A DNA stretch of 64,000 nt, from NCBI RefSeq assembly GCF_013522725.1, contig NZ_JAAMRF010000006.1, forward strand, positions 248,001-312,000. The letters are read 5' to 3'. Within the stretch, counting starts at the first letter, position 1; each line of letters opens with the position of its first letter. Shown here piece after piece: positions 49,912 through 60,886 of the stretch. The notes under the pieces are model-generated. The model was given only the letters and a program-made list of their open reading frames with translations. It did not search any database and was not told where the DNA came from. This stretch comes from Stutzerimonas azotifigens. GTDB lineage: Bacteria > Pseudomonadota > Gammaproteobacteria > Pseudomonadales > Pseudomonadaceae. A program made the translations under genes and the position numbers.

Positions 49912-50964
49912 TCATTGCGAATCCGATTCGAACAGGTCGCTGATAGGAGCCTCGGCCATGCGCCGCGGCAAATTCAGCCCAAAGTGAAGGTAGGCATGGC
50001 GGGTGACCACGCGGCCACGCGGCGTACGCATGATGTAGCCCTGCTGAATCAGGTACGGCTCGAGCACATCTTCGATGGTGTGTCGCTCTTCGCTGATCGC
50101 CGCGGCGATGTTGTCGATACCCACCGGGCCGCCGTCGAATTTCTCGATCAGCGTCAGCAGCAATCGACGATCCTGATGATCGAACCCCCGCTCGTCGACG
50201 TCCAGCATGTTCAGCGCCAGGTCTGCGATCGCACGGGTGATCTGACCGTTGCCACGCACCTCGGCAAAATCTCGCACGCGGCGCAGCAGTCGATTGGCGA
50301 TACGCGGTGTCCCCCTCGCACGACGCGCGATCTCGAAAGCACCTTCCGGCTCGATGGCGAGATTCAGAATCGCTGCAGAGCGACTGACGATGGTCGCCAG
50401 ATCGGCTGTGGAATAGAACTCCAGACGCTGCACGATACCGAAGCGGTCGCGCAGCGGATTGGTGAGCATGCCGGCCCGAGTGGTCGCCCCAACCAGAGTG
50501 AAGGGCGGCAGGTCGAGCTTGATCGATCGTGCCGCTGGCCCTTCGCCGATCATGATGTCGAGCTGGAAATCCTCCATCGCCGGATAGAGCACCTCCTCGA
50601 CCACCGGCGAAAGCCGGTGTATCTCGTCGATGAAAAGTACGTCGCCAGCTTCCAGATTGGTCAGCAGCGCCGCCAGATCACCGGCGCGCTCGAGCACAGG
50701 CCCCGACGTGCTCTTGATCGAAACGCCCATTTCCTGAGCGATGATATTGGCCAGCGTGGTTTTACCCAGGCCCGGCGGGCCGAAGATCAACGTGTGATCC
50801 AGTGCCTCGCTTCGCCCCCTGGCAGCACGGATGAACAGGTCCATCTGCTCGCGCACCACGGGCTGCCCGATGTACTCGGCAAGCTTGAGCGGGCGTATAG
50901 CACGATCCAGCTGCTCGTCACGGTCACGACTGGAGGCGGTAATGAGACGATCGGCTTCGATCAC
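49912..50964 (-). CDS. ruvB: Holliday junction branch migration helicase RuvB
   Basis: A 350-residue AAA+ motor. Walker A GPPGLGKT is near residues 63-70, Walker B in LFIDEIHRL near 113, a sensor-type ATTRAGML region near 160, and the C-terminal winged helix ([18 protein letters not shown]). GTG start, one base after the ruvA stop. With RuvA and RuvC it resolves recombination intermediates. Confidence 0.97.
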   Translation of the reverse strand: MIEADRLITASSRDRDEQLDRAIRPLKLAEYIGQPVVREQMDLFIRAARGRSEALDHTLIFGPPGLGKTTLANIIAQEMGVSIKSTSGPVLERAGDLAALLTNLEAGDVLFIDEIHRLSPVVEEVLYPAMEDFQLDIMIGEGPAARSIKLDLPPFTLVGATTRAGMLTNPLRDRFGIVQRLEFYSTADLATIVSRSAAILNLAIEPEGAFEIARRARGTPRIANRLLRRVRDFAEVRGNGQITRAIADLALNMLDVDERGFDHQDRRLLLTLIEKFDGGPVGIDNIAAAISEERHTIEDVLEPYLIQQGYIMRTPRGRVVTRHAYLHFGLNLPRRMAEAPISDLFESDSQ

Positions 50965-51570
50965 TTAGACCATTCCCTTGAGCGCACGACGGATCAATTC
51001 TTCACTGCTCAAATCGTCTTCCTGTATGGCAGAGACGGCACGGCTGGCCTCCTGCGGCTTGAATCCCAGCGAGATCAATGCGCTGACCGCATCATTCTCG
51101 GCGCTAGAGACTGCCATACCGCCGCGAGGTTCCACCACCAGCGTCGCGATGGACGGCATTGTTTCCCAGGCTTTGAACCGATCCTTAAGTTCGACAAGCA
51201 AACGCTCAGCGGTTTTCTTGCCGACGCCAGGGATCTTCACCAGCACCGAGGTATCCCCCGCCTGGACGCAGCGCACCAGTTCATCCACCTCAAGTCCGGA
51301 CATCAGCGCCAGAGCCAGCTTCGGCCCAACGCCATTGAGCCGGATCAGCTCGCGAAAAAGCTCGCGCTCGCGCTTCTCGTAAAAACCGTAGAGCAGATGT
51401 GCGTCTTCGCGCACCACCAGATGAGTGTGCAAGGTCACCAGCTCGCCGATGGACGGTAAACGGTACAACGTCGTCATCGGCACTTCGAGCTCGTAGCCCA
51501 CGCCATTCACATCGAGAATCAAATGAGGCGGCTGTTTCTCCACCAATGTGCCACGCAAACGTCCAATCAC
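50965..51570 (-). CDS. ruvA: Holliday junction DNA-binding protein RuvA
   Basis: A 201-residue RuvA. Domain I begins [28 protein letters not shown]. Two helix-hairpin-helix motifs ([16 protein letters not shown] and [19 protein letters not shown]) and the mobile C-terminal domain III that contacts RuvB are present. The start is GTG at 51570, giving the standard RuvA length; the 12 extra upstream codons are not conserved. Confidence 0.96.
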   Translation of the reverse strand: MIGRLRGTLVEKQPPHLILDVNGVGYELEVPMTTLYRLPSIGELVTLHTHLVVREDAHLLYGFYEKRERELFRELIRLNGVGPKLALALMSGLEVDELVRCVQAGDTSVLVKIPGVGKKTAERLLVELKDRFKAWETMPSIATLVVEPRGGMAVSSAENDAVSALISLGFKPQEASRAVSAIQEDDLSSEELIRRALKGMV

Positions 51571-51653
51571 TGTGATGCATCCTCGTTCGACCGGCGCTGA
51601 AGGCAAGTCGGATTATCCCAAGCGTCACCCCGACACCAGCATCGGGACGATGA

Positions 51654-52178
51654 TTACAACCGTAGGCGACCACCCCGCCGCTTGGCACCAGCCAGGCCAT
51701 GCGGAATAAGACTCTGGCGATGATGGGCATGACAAAGGGCAATCGCCAGCGCATCAGATGCGTCGATTTGCGGTTTCTGCGTCAATTTCAATAAGTGCAT
51801 CACCATCATCTGCACCTGCTGCTTGTCCGCCCCGCCGGTGCCAGCTATCGCCTGCTTGACCTGGGTGGCGGTGTATTCGGCGATCTCCAGCCCCTGCTCC
51901 GCCGCGGCCACGATGGCGGCACCGCGTGCCTGGCCCAGCTTGAGTGCGGAGTCGGCGTTGCGCGCCATGAACACCTGCTCTATACCCATCGTCACAGGGC
52001 CGTGCAGTTGAATCACTTCACTGACGCCACAAAATACTGCCTTCAGGCGCGCCGAGAGCTCACCGCTGCCAGTGCGAATGCAGCCAGACGCGACGTACTC
52101 GCAGCTGCGACCGTTATCCCGCACTACGCCGTAACCCGTGATTCGTGAGCCCGGGTCGATCCCAAGAATGAGCGTCAT
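51654..52178 (-). CDS. ruvC: Crossover junction endodeoxyribonuclease RuvC
   Basis: A 174-residue RuvC resolvase. The first catalytic Asp is in [13 protein letters not shown] (Asp7), Glu in MGIEQVF near 66, and the C-terminal acidic pair in [16 protein letters not shown] near 138-141. The end (KRRGGRLRL) is basic. A start three codons earlier (52187) is possible. ruvC-ruvA-ruvB are cotranscribed after yebC. Confidence 0.96.
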   Translation of the reverse strand: MTLILGIDPGSRITGYGVVRDNGRSCEYVASGCIRTGSGELSARLKAVFCGVSEVIQLHGPVTMGIEQVFMARNADSALKLGQARGAAIVAAAEQGLEIAEYTATQVKQAIAGTGGADKQQVQMMVMHLLKLTQKPQIDASDALAIALCHAHHRQSLIPHGLAGAKRRGGRLRL

Positions 52179-52269
52179 AGCCGCCATACTGTCTATTTAT
52201 CCAGCCTGAAGTATAGTGAGGTCGCTGCCCCGCGACCAGCGGCATACGAAGCGCCAACCACTACGCCAA

Positions 52270-52306
52270 TAAAAAGCCGGAAGCACACATCGGTGACTTC
52301 CGGCTC
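52270..52306 (-). terminator. Terminator after yebC
   Basis: A 9-bp stem AGCCGGAAG/CTTCCGGCT (52275-52283 and 52297-52305) extended by an inner CAC/GTG pairing, with an AAAAA flank that gives a T-run on the minus strand. It lies between yebC and ruvC. Confidence 0.7.
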
Positions 52307-52324
52307 ATGTATCACGGCAAGGGA

Positions 52325-53071
52325 TCAGTCCAGTTGTTCCATGAGCTCATCCGGAATCTCGGCGTTGTGGTACACGTTCTGTACGTCATCAAGATCTTCC
52401 AGCGCATCGATCAGACGCAGCACCTTCTGCGCGGTTTCCAAATCGGTGATCGGCGCGGCAATCGACGGGATCATGGCGATGTCCGCCTCCTCGCCTTTGA
52501 ACCCAGCAGCGTTAAGAGCCTCGTTGACCGCATGGAAATCGGCAAAACTGGTGGACACCAGCGCCGACCCATCCTCGCCCATTTCTACGTCGTCGGCACC
52601 GGCCTCCAGCGCAGCTTCCATCAGCGCGTCCTCATCCACGCCCGCCGAGAAGCTGATCTGCCCCTTGCGATCGAACATGTAGGCGACCGAGCCGTCGGTA
52701 CCCAGGTTGCCACCGTGCTTGCTGAAGGCATGACGGACTTCCGCCGCGGTGCGATTACGGTTGTCCGTCATGGCCTCGACGATAATCGCCACACCGCTGG
52801 GCGCGTAACCTTCATAGGTCAGCTCCGCCATGTTGTCGGCTTCGTTGGTGCCGGCACCGCGCGCGATAGCGCGGTCGATGGTGTCGCGGGTCATGTTGGC
52901 GACCAGCGCCTTGTCCACAGCCAATCGCAAACGAGGATTGTCCGCTGGAATGCCCCCGCTCTTGGCGGCAACGGTCAGCTCACGAATGAGCTTGGTAAAG
53001 ATCTTTCCGCGCTTGGCGTCTTGGCGCCCCTTGCGGTGTTTGATGTTGGCCCATTTGGAATGACCAGCCAT
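52325..53071 (-). CDS. yebC: YebC/PmpR family regulatory protein
   Basis: A 248-residue YebC-family protein, beginning [31 protein letters not shown], with [22 protein letters not shown] near 91-112. Members act as DNA-binding regulators (PmpR represses pqsR in P. aeruginosa) or, in newer work, as factors relieving ribosome stalling. There is no pqs system in the window. The reading frame is open for 45 codons upstream, but the conserved N-terminus fixes the start. Confidence 0.94.
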   Translation of the reverse strand: MAGHSKWANIKHRKGRQDAKRGKIFTKLIRELTVAAKSGGIPADNPRLRLAVDKALVANMTRDTIDRAIARGAGTNEADNMAELTYEGYAPSGVAIIVEAMTDNRNRTAAEVRHAFSKHGGNLGTDGSVAYMFDRKGQISFSAGVDEDALMEAALEAGADDVEMGEDGSALVSTSFADFHAVNEALNAAGFKGEEADIAMIPSIAAPITDLETAQKVLRLIDALEDLDDVQNVYHNAEIPDELMEQLD

Positions 53072-53114
53072 TAACTGCCTCCCGTTCTGATCAACTTTTT
53101 CAACGTGCTGAAAC

Positions 53115-53142
53115 CAAGAGCCCAGGTTTCCCTGGGCTCTTG
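53115..53142. terminator. Terminator after aspS
   Basis: A perfect 12-bp stem CAAGAGCCCAGG/CCTGGGCTCTTG with a TTTC loop, six bases beyond the aspS stop on the minus strand. Confidence 0.75.
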
Positions 53143-53147
53143 CGCCG

Positions 53148-54923
53148 TCATTCCGCTTTTGGCTGCTCGCGCAGGCGGATGTGCAGCTCGCGAAGCGCCT
53201 TGGCATCCACCGCGCCCGGCGCCTGGGTCATGACGTCAGCGGCGCTCTGGGTTTTCGGGAAAGCGATGACCTCGCGAATCGACTGCGCGCCGGTCATCAA
53301 CATCACCAGACGGTCCAGGCCGAAGGCCAGGCCGCCATGCGGCGGCGCGCCGTATTTGAGGGCATCGAGCAGGAAGCCGAACTTCTCGTTCTGTTCCGCC
53401 TCGTCGATACCCAGAATACGGAACACCGTCTGCTGCATTTCCTTGCGGTGGATACGGATTGAACCACCGCCCAGTTCGGTACCGTTGAGCACCATGTCAT
53501 AGGCACGCGACAGCGCACCGGCCGGATTGGCCTCGAGCTCTTCAGGCGTGCACTTGGGCGCGGTGAACGGATGGTGCAGCGCGCTCAGGGAACCGTCGTC
53601 GTTCTCCTCGAACATCGGGAAGTCGACGACCCACATCGGTGCCCACTCGCAGGTCAGCAGCTTCAGGTCGTGGCCGAGCTTGATGCGCAATGCGCCCAGC
53701 GCTTCGGAGACGATCTTCGCCTTGTCGGCGCCAAAGAAGACGATGTCGCCATCGACCGCACCGACGCGATCGAGGATGACGTTGAGCTTGTCTTCCGGAA
53801 TGTTCTTGACGATTGGGGACTGCAGGCCTTCGACACCCTTGGCGCGTTCGTTGACCTTGATGTAGGCCAGGCCCTTGGCACCGTAGATGCCGACGAACTT
53901 GGTGTAGTCGTCGATCTGCTTGCGCGGCATGCTCGCCCCGCCCGGCACGCGCAGCGCGGCGACGCGGCACTTGGGATCGTTCGCCGGACCGCTGAAGACT
54001 TTGAATTCGACCTGTTGCAGCTGATCGGCCACGTCGACCAGCTCAAGAGGAATGCGCAGGTCCGGCTTGTCGGAGCCGTAACGGCGCATGGCTTCTTCGA
54101 ACGGCATGTGCGGGAATTCGCCGAACTCCACGCCCAGCACTTCCTTGAACAGCTTGCGCACCATGCCTTCGGTGATGCCGATGATGTCGGATTCGTCGAG
54201 GAAGCTGGTCTCGATGTCGATCTGGGTGAATTCCGGCTGACGGTCGGCGCGCAGGTCCTCGTCGCGGAAGCACTTGGCGATCTGGTAGTAGCGATCGAAG
54301 CCGGCCACCATCAGCAACTGCTTGAACAGCTGGGGTGATTGCGGCAATGCGAAGAAGCTGCCGGGATGAGTGCGGCTGGGCACTAGATAGTCACGCGCGC
54401 CTTCCGGAGTCGCACGGGTGAGAATCGGGGTTTCCACATCGAGGAAGCCGTTCTCGTCCAGATAGCGACGGATGCTGGTGGTAATGCTCGAGCGCAGCTT
54501 CAGCTTCTCGGCCATTTCCGGCCGGCGCAGATCGATGAAACGATACCGCAGACGAGTCTCCTCGCCGACGTCGCTGTACTCGTTGAGTGGGAACGGAGGC
54601 GTTTCCGCCTCGTTGAGCACTTCCAGCGCATAGCCGAGCACTTCGATGGCGCCGGAGGCGATATTGGGATTGACCGCGCCCGCAGGACGCAGGCGAACCT
54701 TGCCGGTTACCTTGACCACGTACTCGCTGCGCACCTTGTCGGCCGCGGCGAAGGTCTCGGCGCGATCCGGATCGAATACCACCTGGGCCAGGCCCTCGCG
54801 ATCGCGTATGTCGAGGAAGATCACCCCACCATGGTCACGGCGGCGGTGAACCCAACCGCACAGGGTAATTTCCTGGCCATCCAGGCTTTCGTTCAACTGG
54901 CCGCAATAGTGGCTGCGCATCAT
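53148..54923 (-). CDS. aspS: Aspartyl-tRNA synthetase (probably non-discriminating)
   Basis: A 591-residue bacterial-type class II AspRS. The N-terminal OB anticodon domain spans 1-110, class II motif 2 is [18 protein letters not shown] near 215, the GAD insertion about 290-410, and motif 3 is [11 protein letters not shown] near 530. His31 in the anticodon domain (VHRRRDHGG) is the residue associated with relaxed Asp/Asn specificity in P. aeruginosa, so it may also charge tRNA-Asn for transamidation. Upstream in-frame codons lie in promoter sequence. Confidence 0.95.
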   Translation of the reverse strand: MMRSHYCGQLNESLDGQEITLCGWVHRRRDHGGVIFLDIRDREGLAQVVFDPDRAETFAAADKVRSEYVVKVTGKVRLRPAGAVNPNIASGAIEVLGYALEVLNEAETPPFPLNEYSDVGEETRLRYRFIDLRRPEMAEKLKLRSSITTSIRRYLDENGFLDVETPILTRATPEGARDYLVPSRTHPGSFFALPQSPQLFKQLLMVAGFDRYYQIAKCFRDEDLRADRQPEFTQIDIETSFLDESDIIGITEGMVRKLFKEVLGVEFGEFPHMPFEEAMRRYGSDKPDLRIPLELVDVADQLQQVEFKVFSGPANDPKCRVAALRVPGGASMPRKQIDDYTKFVGIYGAKGLAYIKVNERAKGVEGLQSPIVKNIPEDKLNVILDRVGAVDGDIVFFGADKAKIVSEALGALRIKLGHDLKLLTCEWAPMWVVDFPMFEENDDGSLSALHHPFTAPKCTPEELEANPAGALSRAYDMVLNGTELGGGSIRIHRKEMQQTVFRILGIDEAEQNEKFGFLLDALKYGAPPHGGLAFGLDRLVMLMTGAQSIREVIAFPKTQSAADVMTQAPGAVDAKALRELHIRLREQPKAE

Positions 54924-55340
54924 GGTGGTGTTCGCTTCTCGTATCACTGATTCGTTGGGTCGCTCGTCGCGACAAGAAGACGGCCAGCGGAACAGGGCGT
55001 TCCAAGCCGTCGAGCGGCTCATGCGGACTCGCCGCAGCGCTTGCCGGTCAGGCATGTTCAAGCAGGGCAGGCGGCCATACACAAGGGCCATTGCCACACG
55101 GGGGCGGGATTATATCTGGATAATCCAAGCCGTGCAGCCGCGCCCCGGCCGGCTCGAATGATAAATGCAGTCAATCACCATCATTGAAAACGATTCACGC
55201 ACTTGCGCATCAATCATTGAACCTAGAGCCGCGGGGGAGCTTCAAACTTCTATCATCGGACAGATCGCCACACGGGCGCCACGCAGCGACCGTTTTCTGG
55301 CATAACTGCCATTACCGTTTCATCTCAAAAGGAGAACTGC
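54924..55340. promoter_or_regulatory. Divergent control region, aspS / dps
   Basis: 417 bp without a gene. Besides the aspS -10 palindrome it carries two TCAAT/ATTGA dyads upstream of dps: 55171-55187 (7-base spacer) and 55210-55220 (1-base spacer). The region near dps is AT-richer. Confidence 0.45.
55107..55126 (-). promoter_or_regulatory. Palindrome covering a likely aspS -10 element
   Basis: GGATTATATCTGGATAATCC is a perfect 7-bp inverted repeat with a 6-base spacer. On the minus strand it contains TATAAT (55109-55114), a good -10 box, about 185 bp before aspS. No strong -35 is apparent. Confidence 0.4.
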
Positions 55341-55811
55341 ATGGATATCAACATCGGCATCGAAGAACAGGACCGCTCCGCCATCGCTGAGGGCCTTTCC
55401 CGCCTGCTCGCCGACACATACACCCTGTACCTCAAGACCCATAATTTCCATTGGAACGTCACCGGACCGATGTTCAACACCTTGCACCTGATGTTCGAGA
55501 CCCAGTACACCGAACTGGCGCAGGCAGTCGACCAGATCGCCGAACGCATCCGCGCCCTGGGCCTGCATGCACCAGGCACCTATGCCGCTTATGCTCGGCT
55601 CTCCTCGATCAAGGAAGAAGAAGGGGTACCTGCAGCCGAAGAAATGATCAAGCAACTGGTTCAAGGACAGGAAGCGGTCGTGCGTACTGCGCGCAGCCTG
55701 TTCCCGTTGCTGGACAAGGTCAGCGACGAGCCGACCGCCGACCTGCTTACTCAACGCATGCAGGTCCATGAAAAAACCGCCTGGATGCTGCGCAGCCTAC
55801 TGGCGGCCTAA
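55341..55811 (+). CDS. dps: Dps-family ferritin-like DNA protection protein
   Basis: A 156-residue Dps protein. The ferroxidase residues lie in [27 protein letters not shown] (about 33-59, with the His, Asp/Glu positions of the inter-subunit site). The protein forms dodecamers that store iron and protect DNA from peroxide. GGAG is seven bases before ATG. A strong terminator follows. The gene is usually induced by starvation or oxidative stress. Confidence 0.93.
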   Translation: MDINIGIEEQDRSAIAEGLSRLLADTYTLYLKTHNFHWNVTGPMFNTLHLMFETQYTELAQAVDQIAERIRALGLHAPGTYAAYARLSSIKEEEGVPAAEEMIKQLVQGQEAVVRTARSLFPLLDKVSDEPTADLLTQRMQVHEKTAWMLRSLLAA

Positions 55812-55824
55812 CGGTTAACTGCCT

Positions 55825-55852
55825 GCAAACGGGCCCTGATGGGCCCGTTTGC
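55825..55852 (+). terminator. Terminator after dps
   Basis: A perfect 12-bp stem GCAAACGGGCCC/GGGCCCGTTTGC with a TGAT loop, 13 bp after the stop. Confidence 0.75.
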
Positions 55853-56064
55853 ACATCTGCCCCGCGCTCCCGCCTGTAGCGGCGCGACTGTATGACGACG
55901 CTGGCAGCACGGGTCATTTGAGAAGCCCTCTCCTTTACTGTTAAATACGCCGGCGCTGCAGTCTGAGCAATCAGTCAAACAGTGTTCCCTCCTGCCTGAC
56001 TGCGCCATCACGGCGCTCAGCCTGCCGCCGTTCCTATTCGCGTATTAACTGTGTGAGCCTCACC

Positions 56065-56679
56065 ATGTTGAAAATTGTCCACGTCGTGGCGGGCAGTGCT
56101 GCCCTGCTCCTGTCTTTTATTCCCGGCCTGCGCGGCACAGCGCCTCTTTTGATGCAACCGGAAGCGGTGGCCCTTGCCTTTATCGGACTCATGAATCTCC
56201 AGGCCGCCGCCGGGCGCATGCAGAAACGAGGGCCGCAGCATCCACTGCACATGGCTGCCTCCTTCGGCCTGCTACTTGCCGCCGCACTGCAAACCGTCGT
56301 CCTGCTGGTACCGGTTACACCTATCGCCGGACAACCTGGGATACTGGCGAGCCTCTCGCTCATGCTGATAGCGGTTCTTTTGCAATTCGCCCCGAGCAAG
56401 TCAGCCAATCAACCACGCCGTAGCCACCCAGCCCGCCAGCCACAGCGCGCCGATAGCACCCCAGGACGAGAGACGGGCACGGTCAAATGGTTCAATACGT
56501 CCAAGGGGTTCGGGTTCATTTCCCGCGATACTGGCGATGATATTTTCGTTCACTTCCGAGCGATTCGCGGCGAAGGGCATCGCGTCCTGATCGAAGGGCA
56601 GCGTGTCGAATTCACCGTCATGCAGCGAGACAAGGGACTGCAAGCTGAAGACGTGGTCGCCACTGCCTACCAGCACTGA
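56065..56679 (+). CDS. Membrane protein with C-terminal cold-shock domain
   Basis: A 204-residue protein. The first 115 residues contain about three to four hydrophobic segments ([66 protein letters not shown]). A basic Pro/Arg linker follows, then a cold-shock domain at about 135-200 with RNP1-like KGFGFISRD and RNP2-like DIFVHF. A membrane-tethered nucleic acid binder is implied. A similar gene stands next to dps in P. aeruginosa. ATG at 56065 is chosen; GTG four codons earlier is possible. Confidence 0.75.
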   Translation: MLKIVHVVAGSAALLLSFIPGLRGTAPLLMQPEAVALAFIGLMNLQAAAGRMQKRGPQHPLHMAASFGLLLAAALQTVVLLVPVTPIAGQPGILASLSLMLIAVLLQFAPSKSANQPRRSHPARQPQRADSTPGRETGTVKWFNTSKGFGFISRDTGDDIFVHFRAIRGEGHRVLIEGQRVEFTVMQRDKGLQAEDVVATAYQH

Positions 56680-56703
56680 AACCTCATCAGCGCCTGCGCT
56701 GCA

Positions 56704-56910
56704 TCAATAGTGCGGCGGTGGCGCTTCGTCACCGTCCGACGGCAATGCACTCTGGAGCTCGTCCTGCCGCTTGGCCAATGCTGCGACCTGCAGTCTCAGC
56801 CGCTCCAATATCTGCTGTTGTACTGCAATCTCGTCGTTCAACGACTGGATAGTGTCGTCCTGAAAAGCCAGGCGAGTTTCAAGCTCTGCAATACGCGATT
56901 CGAGATTCAT
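56704..56910 (-). CDS. slyX: SlyX family protein
   Basis: A 68-residue coiled-coil protein beginning [33 protein letters not shown] and ending PPHY, both SlyX hallmarks. Function is unknown. It begins two bases after the HIT gene stop, with GGAG upstream, so the two form an operon. Confidence 0.9.
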   Translation of the reverse strand: MNLESRIAELETRLAFQDDTIQSLNDEIAVQQQILERLRLQVAALAKRQDELQSALPSDGDEAPPPHY

Positions 56911-56912
56911 TC

Positions 56913-57335
56913 TTATTCTCCAAACTTGAAGTCGCCAGTTAGCACCAACTTCAACTTGTTCCTTATCGCCGATATCTGCTCTTGCCGATAAGCAATCGGC
57001 TCTTGCCTGCCCCACACCGGCGCAGGCCAGGCCGCATCGCCCTTGCGTCGTGCAATGACGTGCATGTGTAGCTGACTAACCATATTACCGAGCGTCGCCA
57101 CATTCATCTTGTCGGCCTGAAAGGTATCTTTCAGCACTTCGGCAAGCTGGGTCGTTTCCCGCCAGAGCAGCTGCTGATCCTCACCGCTGAGCTGGAATAA
57201 CTCGCTTACCTCCTCTCGCCGCGGCACCAGGATGAACCAGGGGTACTGCGCGTCGTTCATCAGCAGCAGTCTCGACAGCGGGAAATCGCCCAGCGTTACG
57301 GTATCGCTCTCGAGCCGTGGATCAAGGGCAAACAT
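56913..57335 (-). CDS. HIT domain protein
   Basis: A 140-residue histidine-triad family protein. The triad-like motif is [10 protein letters not shown] near residue 97-106 (HxHxH variant, last position substituted). [19 protein letters not shown] is typical of the Pseudomonas HIT protein beside slyX. HIT proteins hydrolyse or transfer nucleotides from phosphoramidate-type substrates. A perfect AGGAGG lies five bases before ATG. Confidence 0.88.
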   Translation of the reverse strand: MFALDPRLESDTVTLGDFPLSRLLLMNDAQYPWFILVPRREEVSELFQLSGEDQQLLWRETTQLAEVLKDTFQADKMNVATLGNMVSQLHMHVIARRKGDAAWPAPVWGRQEPIAYRQEQISAIRNKLKLVLTGDFKFGE

Positions 57336-57729
57336 TCCATCCTCCTATCGCATCAGCGCACCAAAAAGGTGCTTCAAAAGGTGTCATCAGCACAATCTGC
57401 GTGCACGCCAGCAGGCCTCGACTATAAAAAAAGTGGCGAAACGCCTGCTAAGTCGACTTGAGCACGATTATTGCTCTAACGCCTGACAGCAGCCAGCATC
57501 CCTCACGGATACGGGCGTTGCAGACGTCGCCCCGGGCTTGCCCGAAGGCGCATCCAGTACTACACCGGTAGGACACGACGATACACTTACAGTACTTTGC
57601 CGCAGATCAATTTGGCTTGTAGGCAAGTTCGGAAACTGGAGTGTAGAATCGGGCCCGACAATAAGAGCGCAACTTTCTGTAATGGGCAGAAAGTCAGCAC
57701 AATATTTTTAAACCAATGGAGCAATCACG
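57336..57729. promoter_or_regulatory. Region upstream of the OprD-family porin gene
   Basis: 394 bp between the divergent HIT and oprD genes. It holds a perfect 8-bp hairpin ACTTTCTG/CAGAAAGT (57672-57679 and 57687-57694), followed by AATATTTTT and then the porin start 36 bp later. It also has AT-rich stretches near 57.42 kb. The hairpin is in the probable 5' leader. No gene is visible. Confidence 0.5.
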
Positions 57730-58980
57730 ATGCAAGTGATGAAGTGGAGCATCATCGCCCTGGCCGTTGCGGCAGGTACCTCTCAGATGGCAGTTGCCAG
57801 CCAGCAGTCGGAATCGACCGGCTTCGTCGAAGGCAGCAGCCTAAACGTTTTGAACCGCAACCTTTACTTCTATCGCGATTTTCGCAACGACCCTACCCTT
57901 GATGATGATCCCCAAGAATGGGGCCACGGCATCATCACCACTTTCGAGTCCGGCTTTACTCAGGGCATGGTTGGTGTAGGCGTCGATGCGATCGGCTTGC
58001 TCGGCATCAAACTGGACAGTGGCCGCGGGCGCGCTGGAACCGGCCTGTTCCCTACTGGTAGCGATGGCCGCTCTCAGGATGATTACTCCGAATTTGGCGC
58101 CGCCGTTAAGCTGCGCGTTTCCAACACGGTCCTCAAGTTCGGCGACCAGTTCACCGCGCTGCCGGTGTTCGCCACAGACGACAGCCGCCTGCTGCCGGAA
58201 GTCGCTGAAGGTTTCCTGCTGACCAGCAACGAGATTGCCGGACTGGAGCTTAATGCGGGCCACTTCACCGCCATCAACGCCATGGACCAGACGTTCCATG
58301 ACAGCCTGGGCCTGAAGAAAGCCGACTTAGTCGGTGGCACCTACACCTTCTCCGACGCGCTGAGCAGCTCGCTGTACTACTCCAGCGTGGAAGACAACTT
58401 CCGCAAGTACTACGGCAATATCAACTACAGCATGCCGCTGAGCGATGCGCAGGCGCTGGCGTTCGATTTCAACATCTACGACACCAAGAGCAAGGGTAGC
58501 GAAGACTCCGGCGAAGTCGACAACATCGCCTGGAGCCTCTCGGCAGCCTACAGCATCGATGCGCACACCTTCACCGTAGTTCACCAGCGCGTAACCGGTG
58601 ATGGCGACTACGCCTACGGCGTGGACGGTGGCGGCACCGTGTTCCTGGGCAACTCGGTTCAGCGCTCCGACTTCAATGCCGAAGGCGAGAAGTCTTGGCA
58701 AGCGCGCTACGACCTGGACATGGCCTCCTTCGGCGTGCCGGGCCTGAGCTTCATGGCCCGCTATGTGCGCGGTACCGACGCCAATGTCGCCACCACCAAC
58801 AACGGCAAAGAGTGGGAACGCGACATCGAGGCCCGCTACGTTGTCCAGAGCGGCGCTGCGAAGGACCTGAGTTTCCGCCTGCGTCAAGCGACCTACCGCT
58901 CCAGCGATGGCGTCTACTACGGGTCGCCGTCGATCGACGAGGTTCGTGTAATCGTCTCGTACCCGCTGAGCATTCTGTAA
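57730..58980 (+). CDS. oprD: OprD-family outer-membrane porin
   Basis: A 416-residue porin. The signal peptide is cleaved near AVAS-QQ (residue 23-24). Then come family features: FVEGSSLNVLNRNLYFYRDFRND, WGHGIITTFESGFTQGMVGVGVDAIGLLGIKLD (about 55-87), and a terminal aromatic-type strand VRVIVSYPLSIL. These 18-strand barrels pass basic amino acids, small peptides or aromatic/carboxylic acids. This one is at the syntenic oprD position. GGAG precedes ATG. It is followed by a strong terminator. Confidence 0.9.
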   Translation: MQVMKWSIIALAVAAGTSQMAVASQQSESTGFVEGSSLNVLNRNLYFYRDFRNDPTLDDDPQEWGHGIITTFESGFTQGMVGVGVDAIGLLGIKLDSGRGRAGTGLFPTGSDGRSQDDYSEFGAAVKLRVSNTVLKFGDQFTALPVFATDDSRLLPEVAEGFLLTSNEIAGLELNAGHFTAINAMDQTFHDSLGLKKADLVGGTYTFSDALSSSLYYSSVEDNFRKYYGNINYSMPLSDAQALAFDFNIYDTKSKGSEDSGEVDNIAWSLSAAYSIDAHTFTVVHQRVTGDGDYAYGVDGGGTVFLGNSVQRSDFNAEGEKSWQARYDLDMASFGVPGLSFMARYVRGTDANVATTNNGKEWERDIEARYVVQSGAAKDLSFRLRQATYRSSDGVYYGSPSIDEVRVIVSYPLSIL

Positions 58981-59005
58981 CTCGCTCAGTTGAAACGTGA
59001 CACCG

Positions 59006-59034
59006 GAGCCCGGCACTTGCCGGGCTCTTTTTTT
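59006..59034 (+). terminator. Terminator after oprD
   Basis: A perfect 9-bp stem GAGCCCGGC/GCCGGGCTC with a 4-base loop followed by seven T. Confidence 0.9.
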
Positions 59035-59162
59035 GCGCGCGACAAACCTGACTTCGCCGCTGCCTTGGTGCCCGTTTTTCCGCCCGGTGGATTCTGTACG
59101 CCAGCCCCCGCATCGCCGTACAATGCCCGGCCAATCTCGCCCGCAAGGACATCACGGCCCCC

Positions 59163-60878
59163 ATGCGTACCAGTCAGTTCCTGCTCTCGACCCAGAAAGA
59201 AACTCCGTCGGACGCCGTTGTCATCAGCCATCAGTTGATGCTGCGCGCCGGCATGATTCGCAAGCTCGCCTCCGGCCTGTATACCTGGCTGCCGATGGGA
59301 TTGCGCGCCCTGCGCAAGGCCGAAGCGATCGTTCGGGAAGAAATGGATAAGGCGGGAGCGCTGGAAGTTCTGATGCCGGCCATTCAACCTGCCGAGCTCT
59401 GGCAGGAATCAGGGCGCTGGGTCCAGTACGGTCCCGAACTGCTTCGCCTCAAGGATCGCCATGACCGCGAGTTCTGCGTCGGCCCCACCCACGAAGAAGT
59501 GATCACCGATCTCGCGCGCAACGAGCTCAACAGTTACAAGCAGCTGCCGATCAATTTCTACCAGATCCAGACCAAATTCCGTGACGAAATCCGTCCGCGC
59601 TTCGGCTTGATGCGTGGCCGCGAATTCACCATGAAGGACGCCTACTCCTTCCACCTGACGCAGGAATCGCTTCAGGAAACCTACGACCGCATGCACCAGG
59701 CGTACTGCAACATCTTCACCCGCCTGGGGCTCGACTTCCGGCCCGTACAGGCTGACACCGGGTCGATCGGCGGCACCGGCTCCCATGAGTTTCACGTACT
59801 GGCCGAATCTGGCGAAGACGACATCGCCTTCAGCGACAGCTCCGATTACGCAGCCAACATCGAGAAGGCAGAGGCAATACCGCGCGAAACCGAGCGCGCA
59901 GCACCTCGCGAAGAGCTGCGCCTGGTGGATACCCCTGATACCAAAACGATCGCCGCGCTGGTCGAGCGGTTCGGCCTGCCGATCGAGAAGACCATCAAGA
60001 CGCTGATCGTGCATGGAACCGAAGAAGGCCAACTGGTTGCGCTGATCATCCGCGGTGACCATGAGCTGAACGAGATCAAGGCCGCCAATCATGCGTGGGT
60101 GGCGAGCCCGCTGGTATTTGCCAGCGAGGCGGAAATTCGTGCTGCGATCGGTGCAGGCCCGGGCTCGCTCGGCCCGCTGAACTTGCCGATCGCCTGCATC
60201 GTCGACCGTTCCGTCGCGCTGATGAGCGACTTCGGCGCTGGCGCCAACGTCGACGACAAGCATTATTTCGGTGTGAACTGGGAGCGCGACCTGCCACTGC
60301 CTGAAGTCGCCGACCTGCGCAACGTGGTAGCCGGAGACCCCAGCCCCGACGGCCAGGGCACCCTGATCATCAAGCGCGGCATCGAGGTGGGACACATCTT
60401 CCAGCTCGGCACGAAATACAGCGAGGCGATGAACTGCAAGGTCCTCGGCGAAAGCGGCAAGCCGGTTACCCTCACCATGGGGTGCTACGGCATTGGCGTT
60501 TCCCGCGTGGTGGCTGCGGCGATCGAACAAAACTACGACGAGCGCGGCATTCTTTGGCCCGAGGCGTTGGCGCCTTTCCAGGTCGCCATCGTGCCGATGA
60601 AGTACGAGAACGAATCGGTGCGTGAAGCGACCGACACGCTCTATGCCGAACTGCTTGCCGCAGGTTACGACGTGCTGCTCGACGACCGTGACAAGAAAAC
60701 CAGTCCCGGCGTCAAGTTCGCCGACATGGAGCTGGTCGGCATCCCTCATCGCATCGTGGTCAGCGACCGCGGGCTCGCCGATGGGATGCTCGAATACAAG
60801 CACCGCCGCGACGAACAGCCACAGGCCGTTGCGATCGCTGAGGTGCTCCAGCTCATCCACTCGCGTCTGGGTCACTGA
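59163..60878 (+). CDS. proS: Prolyl-tRNA synthetase
   Basis: A 571-residue bacterial-type ProRS. Motif 1 region [17 protein letters not shown] near 63, motif 2 [27 protein letters not shown] near 138-164, an editing (INS) insertion at about 225-405, motif 3 [16 protein letters not shown] near 440, and a C-terminal anticodon domain are present. Length is normal. It is followed by a lipoprotein gene eight bases downstream. Confidence 0.97.
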   Translation: MRTSQFLLSTQKETPSDAVVISHQLMLRAGMIRKLASGLYTWLPMGLRALRKAEAIVREEMDKAGALEVLMPAIQPAELWQESGRWVQYGPELLRLKDRHDREFCVGPTHEEVITDLARNELNSYKQLPINFYQIQTKFRDEIRPRFGLMRGREFTMKDAYSFHLTQESLQETYDRMHQAYCNIFTRLGLDFRPVQADTGSIGGTGSHEFHVLAESGEDDIAFSDSSDYAANIEKAEAIPRETERAAPREELRLVDTPDTKTIAALVERFGLPIEKTIKTLIVHGTEEGQLVALIIRGDHELNEIKAANHAWVASPLVFASEAEIRAAIGAGPGSLGPLNLPIACIVDRSVALMSDFGAGANVDDKHYFGVNWERDLPLPEVADLRNVVAGDPSPDGQGTLIIKRGIEVGHIFQLGTKYSEAMNCKVLGESGKPVTLTMGCYGIGVSRVVAAAIEQNYDERGILWPEALAPFQVAIVPMKYENESVREATDTLYAELLAAGYDVLLDDRDKKTSPGVKFADMELVGIPHRIVVSDRGLADGMLEYKHRRDEQPQAVAIAEVLQLIHSRLGH

Positions 60879-60886
60879 CTGGCATC

